From JAJTGZ01 sp964403525 (GTDB lineage: Bacteria > Planctomycetota > Phycisphaerae > Phycisphaerales > UBA1924): DNA of 64,000 bases. Below the pieces are notes generated by a model that was not told the origin of the DNA, ran no database searches, and saw only the letters and a list, made by a program, of their open reading frames with translations. The position numbers and the translations under genes are program-made. The first letter of the stretch is position 1. Every line of letters begins with the position of its first letter. Shown in pieces: positions 40,465-50,116 of the stretch. The stretch covers positions 1 through 64,000 of the forward strand of contig CAYOGE010000010.1 of the NCBI GenBank assembly GCA_964403525.1. The letters are read 5' to 3'.

Positions 40465-41721
40465 CTACCGCACGCCGGCCATCGCCGGCTGCTCGGCCTT
40501 CCAGCCCAGTTCAGCGCCGGCGTTTGAGGCCACCTGCGCGATCGTCTGAACCCGATGGTGCCAGAGGTGGCGCTCCGCTGCCGCGTGGCGCCCGGCCGCG
40601 CCCAGGGCTGCGCAGCGTGATCGGTCGGCGAGCAGCCCCTCAACCACCTGACGGCACGCCGCGGGCTGCTCGGCCGCGAACGTCTCAACGCACGCGCCAC
40701 CGGAGCTTGCCGCGCCGAACTCTCGGCGCACCCACAGGCGGTCGTCGGTGACGCTTGCGCACCCGCCCGCCAGCGACAGCAGAAGCCGCTCGCTGAAGCC
40801 GTGCACAAACTGGGTCGGGTTCACCGCCAGGCTTACCCGAGCCCGCGCAAACCAGGCCGGCAAATCACCGTACTTCACTTCGGGCACAACCTTCAGCCCG
40901 CGCGTGCCGGCGCTCACCCACGGGCCGCGCCCGATCACCGTAACGTTCAGACCGTCGAGCCCCTTGATCAGCGCGAGCCGGCGCTGCGTGTTCACCGCCG
41001 CGGTGGTGGAGAGAAAGACGATCCGCAGCACATCCCAGTGCGTGCGTGAGTGCAGCCCCAGCGGTGCGCACAGGTCCCACGCCTGCGTGAAGGCCATCCA
41101 CGGATGAGCCAGTCGCAGCGCCACGATCTCGTCGCACACGCGGTGCAGCGCTGCGGGCACTTCCCTGCGGCGCTCGGCGAGTTGCTCATCCGTCAGCACC
41201 GTGCCCGTCACCAGCACGTCGATGTCGCGCGAGCCCCCGGCCCCGCCAGCCTTGTGCGAGGACTCGATCTGCGTGCGCTCGCACAACGCGGAAGGGTCAA
41301 CGCCGTGCCAGCAGCGCACCTGCCTGATGCCCGGAAAGTGCAGCGCGATCAACTGGGCGTCATCATCGCTCACGGTCAGCAGCCGGTACCCCGGCAGCTT
41401 CTCGACCGCTCGCCATGCCTCAGCGCCGAGCGTCAAAGGGTGGTCGATCAGCCACTGCAATACCGCGGGCGCAGCGCAGCGGCCGGCCGCCGCTTCACGA
41501 GCCTTGGCGGGGAAGTCGGGCGAATAGTTGAAATAGAGCGCACCGGGCCGCAGCGATTCATCCATCGCGCCGGTCTCGGCGGGCGCCACGTTTACGGGCA
41601 GCCCAACGCTCTGCGCAGCACGCCCCACATCACCGATAAAGGCGTTGATCAGGTCGTACTGCGTGGTGTAGTTGCTTGCCGCCAGCCAGAGCGTGTTGAT
41701 CATCTCCTCACTATCGGCCAT
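40465..41721 (-). CDS. Glycosyltransferase-like protein (GT-B, GT4-type)
   Basis: 418 residues. N-terminal half: no clear motif, with LYFNYSPDFPAKAREAAAG and VLQWLIDHPLTLGAEAWRAV. C-terminal half shows the GT-B acceptor-end pattern: RDIDVLVTGTV, LNVTVIGRGPWVSA, VKYGDLPAWFARARVSLAVN, TQFVHGFSERLLLSLAGGCA and CRQVVEGLLADRSRCAALGA with final ERHLWHHRVQTI. This matches glycosyltransferases in which a stretch F-S-ER-L-x-ALA-x-G binds the sugar nucleotide. Substrate unknown; soluble. Two ATG codons (41721, 41703) are possible starts. Confidence 0.72.
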   Translation of the reverse strand: MADSEEMINTLWLAASNYTTQYDLINAFIGDVGRAAQSVGLPVNVAPAETGAMDESLRPGALYFNYSPDFPAKAREAAAGRCAAPAVLQWLIDHPLTLGAEAWRAVEKLPGYRLLTVSDDDAQLIALHFPGIRQVRCWHGVDPSALCERTQIESSHKAGGAGGSRDIDVLVTGTVLTDEQLAERRREVPAALHRVCDEIVALRLAHPWMAFTQAWDLCAPLGLHSRTHWDVLRIVFLSTTAAVNTQRRLALIKGLDGLNVTVIGRGPWVSAGTRGLKVVPEVKYGDLPAWFARARVSLAVNPTQFVHGFSERLLLSLAGGCASVTDDRLWVRREFGAASSGGACVETFAAEQPAACRQVVEGLLADRSRCAALGAAGRHAAAERHLWHHRVQTIAQVASNAGAELGWKAEQPAMAGVR

Positions 41722-41780
41722 CGGGCGTGCAATGACCGATCGGAACCCGGCGGGGAGCGGCGCCCGTCAAGCGACGGCGA

Positions 41781-42320
41781 TCAGCTCGCTGTTGCAGAGC
41801 CCTTGCTGCCCGCGACAAACGTGCCGCGGGAGCGGTCCTTGACCACGCCTGGAAACCGCAACGCCCGACCGTGTGCCACGCAATACACCCCCGGCTCAAG
41901 CACGCCGGTGGCGAACACCGCCTCGGTGAGATTCTGCAGCGCATCTGACCGCACCATTTCGAACGGGCGCATCGCCCCGGTCAGCACGATCGGGGCCGCG
42001 GGCCGTCCGAGGCTTGCGGCGATGATCTCACCCGTTTGCGAGAGCGTGTCCGTGCCGTGCAGGACGACCACGCCGTTGGCGGGGTGGATGGAGTCGGTCA
42101 GCGCGGTGCGGCAGGCCTCCAGCACGTGCATCCGGTCCTCCTCGGTCATCACGAGGCTGTCCTTGCTCATCAATTCGACGATGTTGATCCTCGTCTCCTC
42201 CAGGCGCAGTTGCTCGACCATGCGCCAAACGATCGACTGCCGGTTCTCCAGCGTGCCGGTCATCTCGTCGTAGGTCTTCTCGATTGTCCCGCCGGTGGTG
42301 ATGAGCGTCACGTGCCGCAT
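41781..42320 (-). CDS. Short asparaginase (N-terminal domain only)
   Basis: 179 residues. The N-terminal domain of type I/II L-asparaginase is clear: HVTLITTGGTIEKTYDEMTG (catalytic TGGTI with the first Thr nucleophile), VVVLHGTDTLSQTGEIIAAS (HGTDT, second catalytic Thr and Asp) and PIVLTGAMRPFEMVRSDALQ. The C-terminal domain (about 130 residues) that completes the dimer interface is missing. Stand-alone short forms exist in several phyla, so it need not be broken. Start at ATG 42320; the frame runs on upstream to 43466 but only as the shadow of the divergent CDF gene. Confidence 0.85.
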   Translation of the reverse strand: MRHVTLITTGGTIEKTYDEMTGTLENRQSIVWRMVEQLRLEETRINIVELMSKDSLVMTEEDRMHVLEACRTALTDSIHPANGVVVLHGTDTLSQTGEIIAASLGRPAAPIVLTGAMRPFEMVRSDALQNLTEAVFATGVLEPGVYCVAHGRALRFPGVVKDRSRGTFVAGSKGSATAS

Positions 42321-42325
42321 GCCTG

Positions 42326-42331
42326 AGGGTA
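42326..42331 (-). promoter_or_regulatory. Candidate -10 (TACCCT) of the short asparaginase gene
   Basis: On the minus strand TACCCT stands 5 bases before ATG 42320, the same spacing as other leaderless candidates here. Confidence 0.35.
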
Positions 42332-42452
42332 GAAGTCGCACGCCCGGCGAGCGGGCGGCCGATTCGCCGCGCCGCCACCGCCTTGCCCCACCCGTTTGCT
42401 CGCCGTGCCGCGGCGCTCCCCGCCCCACGGCTGGGCCCCCGTACCCTTTCGT

Positions 42453-43433
42453 GTGCCAACGCCCCGAACGCAGCGCGTCGCCCTCGCCGGACTGGCGATC
42501 AACCTCGCGCTGGCGGTGATCAAGCTGCTGGCGGGCATCGTCGGGCACTGCTACGCCCTTATCGCCGACGCGATCGAGTCGATCGCTGACATCGTCGGCT
42601 CGGTTGTCATCCTCGGCGGCCTGCACGTGGGCGCCCGCCCGGCCGATGACGACCACCCCTACGGGCACGGCAAGGCGGAGGCGCTCGCCGCGCTGGTGGT
42701 TGCGCTGCTGGTGGCCCTCGCGGGCGTTGGCATCCTCATCAAGGCGATCGACGAGATCCTCACGCCCCACCACACGCCGGCCTGGTGGACGCTTGTGGTA
42801 CTTGTTGGCGTCGTGATCATCAAGGAGTCGCTCTCCCGCTACGCGGCACGCGTCGCACGCCAGGAGGGGAACACGGCCATGGCGGTCGAGGCGGGGCACC
42901 ACCGCGCCGACGTCATCACCTCGCTGGCCGCGTTCATCGGCATCAGCATCGCCGTCGCCGGCGAGAACAAGCTCTTTGGGAACTTCGCCGGGTTCAACTG
43001 GGCGTCGGCCGACGACTACGCCGCGGTGTTCGCGTCTCTGGTGATCATGTTCAACGCCTGGCGTCTGGCTCGCCTCCCGCTGCACGAGCTGATGGACGCT
43101 GTCCCGGCTGAAGCGATCAACACCGCACGCGCGGCCACACTCGCCGTGCCGGGCGTGATGGGCATCGAGAAGTGCCGCGGGCGCACCAGCGGCTCGCGTC
43201 ACTACATCGAGCTGCACGTAGAAGTCGCGCCCGAGATGCCCGTCAGCGAGGCGCACATCATCACCGGCAAGATCAAGACCGCCGTCCGTGCGGCCCTCCC
43301 CACCGCCGCGGACATCCACATCCACGTCGAGCCGCACTTCCCCGTCACCCCACCCACCCCCTCCGCTGAACCTCCTCCGGCGGCTTTTCCGGGTGGCGCC
43401 CCACCGGGGACCGATATTCACCCCAATCGTTGA
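42453..43433 (+). CDS. Cation diffusion facilitator (CDF) metal transporter
   Basis: 326 residues from GTG 42453 (a TTG at 42396 is in frame but adds implausible residues). Inner-membrane divalent-metal/proton antiporter. Six helices: VALAGLAINLALAVIKLLAG; ALIADAIESIADIVGSVVIL with the metal-site Asp pair; DDDHPYGHGKAEALAALVVA; TLVVLVGVVIIKESLSRYAA; AGHHRADVITSLAAFIGISI with the H-x3-D metal site; and YAAVFASLVIMFNAWRLARL. The C-terminal cytoplasmic domain (residues 225-305) has GSRHYIELHVEVAPEMPVSE and ADIHIHVEP. The Pro/Ala tail is not conserved. Metal (Zn, Fe, Co, Mn) cannot be told. Confidence 0.9.
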   Translation: MPTPRTQRVALAGLAINLALAVIKLLAGIVGHCYALIADAIESIADIVGSVVILGGLHVGARPADDDHPYGHGKAEALAALVVALLVALAGVGILIKAIDEILTPHHTPAWWTLVVLVGVVIIKESLSRYAARVARQEGNTAMAVEAGHHRADVITSLAAFIGISIAVAGENKLFGNFAGFNWASADDYAAVFASLVIMFNAWRLARLPLHELMDAVPAEAINTARAATLAVPGVMGIEKCRGRTSGSRHYIELHVEVAPEMPVSEAHIITGKIKTAVRAALPTAADIHIHVEPHFPVTPPTPSAEPPPAAFPGGAPPGTDIHPNR

Positions 43434-43502
43434 ATCCGCACAGCCGTGGCGGCGAACCGATCGCACCCCGCGCCGGTCAAACCACCGGCGGGCGACCTCA
43501 CG

Positions 43503-44126
43503 ATGGCCGAACCATCACCCGCTGACATCACGGGTTCCACCCCACCCCTCACCGGCGTGCACGCCGAAGACGGCCGCCTTATCCAGCGTGCCGGGCGCGG
43601 CGATCACAACGCTCTGGCGACGCTGGCCGCACGCTATGAGGCGATGCTGCTGGGCCTGGCCCAGGGCCTGATGCGCGGGCGCGAAGACCTCGCCCGCGAC
43701 GTCGTTCAGGACGTGTGGATCCGGGTGCTCAAGTCCGGTTCGGCCTTTTCTGGTCAGAGTTCCGCAAAGACATGGTTGTACCGAGTGACGATCAACCGCT
43801 GCCATGACGTGCGAGCAAAGATGGACCGGCAGACGCCGGCTGAATCAGTCCGCCCGCCCGCCGAGCGCCCCTTCGACGGCGAGCAGTCGACCGCTGTGAC
43901 CCGCGCCGTTGAGACGCTCAAGCCCGACCAGCGCATGCTCGTCATCCTGTGCTACCACTCCGGCATGAGCCACTCTCAGGCCGCCGACATCCTGGGTGTT
44001 CCGATCGGCACCGTCAAGAGCCGGCTCAACACCGCCCTCAACGACCTCCGCGCCGTCCTTTCTTCCCGTACCACCGCTCACGAACAAGGAGCCGACGATG
44101 CACCAGCAGCACGACGACCCGCTTGA
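43503..44126 (+). CDS. ECF-type RNA polymerase sigma factor
   Basis: 207 residues from ATG 43503 (GTG 43446 would add 19 residues). Region 2: LIQRAGRGDHNALATLAARY, DLARDVVQDVWIRVLKSGSA, AKTWLYRVTINRCHDVRAKM. Region 4: VTRAVETLKPDQRMLVILCY, HSGMSHSQAADILGVPIGTV and KSRLNTALNDLRAVL. It overlaps by 29 bp a gene for a membrane protein, which probably controls it. The conserved tyrosine-tryptophan pattern of region 2 (TWLYRV) is present. It could be a dedicated regulator of envelope genes. Confidence 0.92.
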   Translation: MAEPSPADITGSTPPLTGVHAEDGRLIQRAGRGDHNALATLAARYEAMLLGLAQGLMRGREDLARDVVQDVWIRVLKSGSAFSGQSSAKTWLYRVTINRCHDVRAKMDRQTPAESVRPPAERPFDGEQSTAVTRAVETLKPDQRMLVILCYHSGMSHSQAADILGVPIGTVKSRLNTALNDLRAVLSSRTTAHEQGADDAPAARRPA

Positions 44127-45738
44127 ACGTGAACTGGAGAAGCTCTCACGCTACACCGGCGAGCCTGCTTCGATCTGGCGGGATGCCATCGAACGGCACC
44201 GTCGCGAGCAGCAGCAGAAACTGTGGGTCTGGGTCCGCCGGCCCGCCCCTGCACTCGCCGCGGCCGCGCTCGCACTGATGGTCGCTGCCATCGCTGTACG
44301 CCCGATCGACCCGACCGTTGCAGAGCGCCGCGCGGCCCTGAAAGACGCGCTGAACAGCTGGGGGGCCGAGCCGACCAACACGCTCGCCGATCGGCCGGTT
44401 GCGCCGGATGTCGGCGGGAGAGACGCCGACAGACTGCTGAGCAGGAACGCCGCGGCGGGTGCGAGAGTGCCCACTGCCCGGCCCGCAAATGAGAGATTCG
44501 CAGACCCCACGACCGCGCGCGAGCCCATCGCCACGAACTTCGGGCTCAGCGGCGGCGCGATAGAGAGTGGGCCAACCACAAGCGGTGCCGCGCCGGTCTC
44601 CGACAAGGACACGCCCGCGATCGTCGACCGGAGCGCGGGCAACCGCGACCGCGGGGGTCAGCCTCCGCAGCCATCCGCTGCAACCGCGGCTCGCTCCGGC
44701 CCCGCTGGGAACGCACCCGCGCCATCGATCTCCAAGCTCGACGCTGAAACGCCTTCCGCTCCGGCAGCCCCCGCGCCAGCACCCGAGCCGGCCCTCGCGA
44801 TCAAGGGGGAGAAACAACCTCCGCCCGCGCCCGGTGCCGACCTTGCGGCCAAGGCGATGGACGATGCGCTGTCACCGCTGGAGGTGACAGCCGAGGTTCG
44901 CCTGCAAGTGCCCGACGTTGCCAGCTTCTACAACAACGTCGTCCCGTCGCTGGTCGACGTCAAGAACGGCGAGTCGTTTGCAAGCACCGGGCCCGAGAGC
45001 GCAAAGACCAAGGACACGACCGCAGCCGACGCCCGAGTTCTGAACCTGACGCTGCGGGTAGGTGAGGAGCGACTGCCGCAGGTGCTGGAAGAACTCCGCA
45101 GACAGAGCACGGTGATCTCACAGACCGCACAAACACCGCCGCAGGCCGAACGGCTCAGGCAGATCGACACGCTCGTCGAGCTCAACAAGATAGCGCTCAA
45201 GCAAGCTTCGGTTGAGGCAAAGTCGGCGCCCGCGCCGAGCAAGAGCGCGCCCCCCCCAAGCGACGCGAGCCTGAAGCAGGTAACCGAGAACCTCGCCCAG
45301 CTCAACGACCGCCGCCAACGCGTCGAACGAGGGAACGACTTCGCGACGGTCAACATCATCGCGCTGGCCGACGTCAGCGCCGAGCCGCGTTCACTCCCGC
45401 CGGCTTCGGCGCAGCCAACGACCGCCGCCGGAGCCTCTCTCACGCAAGGGGATTCCTCGCCCCTGAGGAAACTCCAGGCCGGCGTTGCCAAGGCCGAATC
45501 CTCAGCCGCGGGAGCGGCCCGGTCGGAGGTTCAACCCACGCCCGGCCCTGAGGAGGGCAAGATCAAGCGCGCGGCCAAGGAAGGGTGGTCAAGCCTGGGC
45601 GACACCACCGCCGACTTTGTCCGAAGCGCCATCGGCACGATGATCTACTGGGTTCCCGCGCTCATCGCTTGCATGGCTGCCTGGTGGTGGCTGCGCCGGC
45701 GGGCCGCCGCTTCGATGCGCGAGCCGCCACCGCTTTAA
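44098..45738 (+). CDS. DUF4349-like membrane protein, probable partner of the ECF sigma factor
   Basis: 546 residues from ATG 44098 with AAGGAG 6 bases upstream; the frame is longer but that start is clearly right. Residues 1-40 are cytoplasmic (LERELEKLSRYTGEPASIW). One membrane helix (ALAAAALALMVAAIAV), then 200 residues rich in Ala/Pro/Gly/Ser, a domain with EVTAEVRLQVPDVASFYNNV, VLNLTLRVGEERLPQVLEEL and a coiled coil ending with LAQLNDRRQRVERGNDFATV (DUF4349 pattern), and a C-terminal helix (TMIYWVPALIACMAAWWWLR). No zinc-finger anti-sigma motif is seen, so the anti-sigma role is inferred from gene overlap. Confidence 0.65.
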   Translation: MHQQHDDPLERELEKLSRYTGEPASIWRDAIERHRREQQQKLWVWVRRPAPALAAAALALMVAAIAVRPIDPTVAERRAALKDALNSWGAEPTNTLADRPVAPDVGGRDADRLLSRNAAAGARVPTARPANERFADPTTAREPIATNFGLSGGAIESGPTTSGAAPVSDKDTPAIVDRSAGNRDRGGQPPQPSAATAARSGPAGNAPAPSISKLDAETPSAPAAPAPAPEPALAIKGEKQPPPAPGADLAAKAMDDALSPLEVTAEVRLQVPDVASFYNNVVPSLVDVKNGESFASTGPESAKTKDTTAADARVLNLTLRVGEERLPQVLEELRRQSTVISQTAQTPPQAERLRQIDTLVELNKIALKQASVEAKSAPAPSKSAPPPSDASLKQVTENLAQLNDRRQRVERGNDFATVNIIALADVSAEPRSLPPASAQPTTAAGASLTQGDSSPLRKLQAGVAKAESSAAGAARSEVQPTPGPEEGKIKRAAKEGWSSLGDTTADFVRSAIGTMIYWVPALIACMAAWWWLRRRAAASMREPPPL

Positions 45739-45871
45739 GCTAACAGGTCGGCCGTTGGGCGGCCGCACGCCCGGACTTCCCCGCGCCCCCGGGCGCTGGA
45801 TATCCTCGCTCCCTCCATCCCTTTTCAACCCCCCCGGCCGACCCGCGGCCGTCAACGTAGGAGCGAAGACC

Positions 45872-47317
<1,446 letters not shown>

Positions 47318-47342
47318 GCGCCCCCAGACTGTCGACCCACAC

Positions 47343-47368
47343 ACGCAGGCCCAGCGGCCTGCGTTTTT
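47343..47368 (+). terminator. Intrinsic terminator of icd
   Basis: ACGCAGGCC, loop CAGC, GGCCTGCGT, then TTTT. It begins 26 bases after the stop. Confidence 0.9.
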
Positions 47369-48957
47369 CATTGCCTCTGCGCACCGGCTTGGTAGAACGC
47401 CGCGGCGTCCCGCTTGAGCTTGACCAGATCGGCGTCGCGGAGATAGACCATGTGCCCAGCGCGATAGAACGTCTGCGTGATGTTCCCGCGGATCGACTCG
47501 TCAAGGGACATGTGGGTGTTCGTGTACGTGGCGGCGAAGAACGGCGTTGCAAGGTCGTAGTAGCCGCTGACCACCAGCACCCGCATCGTCGGGTTCTCGG
47601 CCATGGCGGAGCGCAGCGACTCCGAGACGTTGACGTAGCGGTTGCGCGCGGGGAAGTTCCATGGGTGGACGTTGCCGGTGAGGATCTCGTAGTTCAGGTC
47701 GCTCTCGTAACCGAGTTCGCCACGCATATAGGCGTTTAGCGACGCGGTGAACGGGCCCTGCACCGCCGTGTACGACGGGTCATAGTCGGGGCTGGTGCCG
47801 TTGCGGCTGCGGTCGACGCCGGTGTACCGGCTGTCGTAGCGGCCCACGGTCTTCCCCTGGTCACGAAGCAGCTCCTTCGTGAAGGCGTCGATGCTGACGC
47901 GGAGGTTGGCACGCTTGACAAACTCAACCGATAGCCCTGTGAACGCGGCGAGTTTCGCGGCCACTTCGTCTCGCTCGGCAGCGGGGAGCGCATCCCCTCG
48001 TGAGAGGGCGACGAGGTACTCGCTCTGCGCCCACGCGGTGGCCTGCTCGATGGTCTTTTCAAGGTCTGCGTCGAGCGGCGGGGCGAGCTTCTTGTGATAG
48101 AACGCCGTCGCCGTGTAGGTGGGCATGAAGAGCCAGTAGGCCGTGTCGTTGCCCGAATCGAACGAGAGCGTCTGAAAGTTCAGCACCGGCGAGACGAGCA
48201 CAATGCCCTCGAGCGTGATGCCCAGCCTGTCGCCAAGGTCACGGGCCAGCCCGGCTGCACGCGTCGTCCCGTACGACTCGCCGCAGAGGTACTTGGGGCT
48301 CAGCCAGCGCTGAGACCGCGTCAGGTGGAGGCGGATGAAGTCACCCACTGAGCGAACGTCTTCATCGAGCCCGTGGAACTGGTTGGGGTCCTCACCCTCC
48401 TGCGGCCGGCTGAAGCCGGTGCTGACAGGGTCGATGAAGACAAGGTCGGTAAAGTCGAGCCACGACTCGGGGTTGTCGGCCAGGGACGTGGCCGCGAGGC
48501 GCTCCCCCTCTGGGCCCATCGCCACCTTGCGGGGTCCAAGCGCCCCCAGGTGGAGCCAGACGCTCGACGAGCCGGGCCCGCCGTTGAACGCGAACGTGAT
48601 CGGGCGTTTGCCGGGCTCCTTCGCCGCGAGCGTGAGGGGCTTGCCGTCCTTGTCCTTCTCGTCGCCGTCGGCGAGACGCTCGTAGACGATGTTGAAGACA
48701 TTCGCCTTGACCTTGAGCTTGTCGTCGAGTTGCGGCTGAACACCCGCCGTGACGCGGTACTTCACCTCTTTGCCGCCGATGGTGACGGAGTGCTCGGTGA
48801 TGCTCGGCTTGGGAGGGTCCTTCTTCTTGTCCTTGTCTTCGTCCTTCGCCTTGTCGGCGGCGGGTGGGTCGGCGGCAAATGTTGAAGATGAGCACACGGG
48901 CGCGAGCGCCAGCACAAGGGCGGGCAGCAGCAACAACGGACGGAGCGGCTTGATCAT
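47368..48957 (-). CDS. Secreted serine carboxypeptidase-like protein (peptidase S10)
   Basis: 529 residues. Signal peptide (LRPLLLLPALVLALAPVCSS; Cys at 22 might also make it a lipoprotein), a Lys/Asp-rich linker, then the alpha/beta-hydrolase: FAFNGGPGSSSVWLHLGALG (oxyanion region), FIDPVSTGFSRP, catalytic Ser in YLCGESYGTTRAAGLARDL, Asp in VLVVSGYYDLATPF and His in FYRAGHMVYLRDADL. All three residues of the triad are present. Bacterial members are common in planctomycetes and probably degrade peptides outside the cytoplasm. Convergent with icd. Confidence 0.92.
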   Translation of the reverse strand: MIKPLRPLLLLPALVLALAPVCSSSTFAADPPAADKAKDEDKDKKKDPPKPSITEHSVTIGGKEVKYRVTAGVQPQLDDKLKVKANVFNIVYERLADGDEKDKDGKPLTLAAKEPGKRPITFAFNGGPGSSSVWLHLGALGPRKVAMGPEGERLAATSLADNPESWLDFTDLVFIDPVSTGFSRPQEGEDPNQFHGLDEDVRSVGDFIRLHLTRSQRWLSPKYLCGESYGTTRAAGLARDLGDRLGITLEGIVLVSPVLNFQTLSFDSGNDTAYWLFMPTYTATAFYHKKLAPPLDADLEKTIEQATAWAQSEYLVALSRGDALPAAERDEVAAKLAAFTGLSVEFVKRANLRVSIDAFTKELLRDQGKTVGRYDSRYTGVDRSRNGTSPDYDPSYTAVQGPFTASLNAYMRGELGYESDLNYEILTGNVHPWNFPARNRYVNVSESLRSAMAENPTMRVLVVSGYYDLATPFFAATYTNTHMSLDESIRGNITQTFYRAGHMVYLRDADLVKLKRDAAAFYQAGAQRQ

Positions 48958-48963
48958 GCCGAG

Positions 48964-48969
48964 AGCTTA
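48964..48969 (-). promoter_or_regulatory. Candidate -10 (TAAGCT) of the S10 peptidase gene
   Basis: On the minus strand TAAGCT ends 6 bases before the ATG at 48957; leaderless layout. Confidence 0.4.
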
Positions 48970-48988
48970 CCCGCTCGGCCAAACGGCT

Positions 48989-50008
48989 TCAGGGTGTCTC
49001 AACCATGGTTACCGTCGAGCCCCCACCGCCGCCGCCGACGGCGGTGAGGCTGATATCGTCGTAGTAGACGAGGTTCGCGGTGCTGCCGTAGAGATCGACC
49101 GCCTGCAGGCGGCGTGAGCCTCCCTGGCGGTTCCACGAACCGGTGAACAGCACCTGGTTGTTGTAGCTGACGGTCTGGGTGCCAAGGTCGAGGTCGATCA
49201 GCACCGTGATCGGCACCCACTGGTTGCGAACCAGCGTGCGCGTCGACCCGGTCACGCCGCCCTGCATGTTGTCGTAGACCGTGTTGTTGTTGAACTGGAA
49301 CCTGATCTGCGTGCTCCACGACTTCGAGCCGCCCGCGTTGTACGTGTTCATCAGGATGAAGTAGGTATCACCTCCGGTGACGTTGGTGGGGATGAACTGC
49401 CAGGCCGTGTACAGCCACTGGCCGCTCGTCTGTGTGTAAGTGTGGACGGCATCGGAGGTGTTGCGGACCTCCATCGACTTGGCGCCAGTGCGCCCCATGC
49501 CGCCCGCTGAATACCCCGCCGCACCGGCGACGTTGTCCCAGCCCGTCCAGCCGCCGATGTTGTTGATCGGCTGGCCGGTCGTGTACCCCTCGAAGCCGTC
49601 GGAGTGCGCAGCCCCAGAAGGTGTCGCCGTAAGGGTGTAGCTCCGCGAGGGCGTACCCGTGCGCGAAGTGACGGTGTAGACGTTTGTACCACCGGGCGTG
49701 ACGCGCACCCTCGCCCCGCCGACGCCGACGGTCGGGTCGGTGTTGGCGTTGTTGTCGTTTGAGATCGTGCCGACCGCGCCGTCACCATCGATGTCGCTGT
49801 TCCGCTTGATCTCACGAAGGGCCATGTTGGCGCCGGCGTCGGCCGCGTAGCCGGCGCGAGCCTCCTGGAAACGCATCTGCGTCAGCTCGGCCTCGCGCCC
49901 GCCCGAGATCACCATTGTCGCAACCACCAGCAGCAGGATCGTCATCCCCAGCACCGTAGCGACGAGCAACGAGCCACGCCGCGCAAGACGCGGCGCGCGT
50001 GGGACCAT
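48989..50008 (-). CDS. PilX-like pseudopilin N-terminus fused to a LamG/jelly-roll-like domain
   Basis: 339 residues from ATG 50008 (AAGAG 9 bases upstream; ATG 50041 is possible). N-terminus RRGSLLVATVLGMTILLLVV is a membrane helix, then QEARAGYAADAGANMALREI, the PilX-like helix that packs in minor pilins. Residues 75-135 hold a small beta region with a calcium-like SDIDGDGAVGTIS. Residues 140-330 form a lectin-like jelly roll: DGFEGYTTGQPINNIGGWTG, YTAWQFIPTNVTGGDTYFIL, STQIRFQFNNNTVYDNMQGG, WVPITVLIDLDLGTQTVSYN, ANLVYYDDISL. It may present a carbohydrate- or surface-binding domain on a pseudopilus. Adjacent to the haloperoxidase gene (108 bp). Confidence 0.7.
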   Translation of the reverse strand: MVPRAPRLARRGSLLVATVLGMTILLLVVATMVISGGREAELTQMRFQEARAGYAADAGANMALREIKRNSDIDGDGAVGTISNDNNANTDPTVGVGGARVRVTPGGTNVYTVTSRTGTPSRSYTLTATPSGAAHSDGFEGYTTGQPINNIGGWTGWDNVAGAAGYSAGGMGRTGAKSMEVRNTSDAVHTYTQTSGQWLYTAWQFIPTNVTGGDTYFILMNTYNAGGSKSWSTQIRFQFNNNTVYDNMQGGVTGSTRTLVRNQWVPITVLIDLDLGTQTVSYNNQVLFTGSWNRQGGSRRLQAVDLYGSTANLVYYDDISLTAVGGGGGGSTVTMVETP

Positions 50009-50116
50009 CGGCAAGGTCTCTTCTGCCTGTGCGCGGTTCATCTGCGGTGTATCGGGATCGGCACGCCGCGACTCAAGCCCGCCGGGCCGATAACTGCGCG
50101 CCCCCACCCCCTGCAC

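Noticed and set aside
42321..43466. 380-codon N-terminal extension of the asparaginase frame
   Set aside because: It is antisense to the CDF transporter, whose own frame has clear metal-site motifs; the asparaginase begins at 42320.
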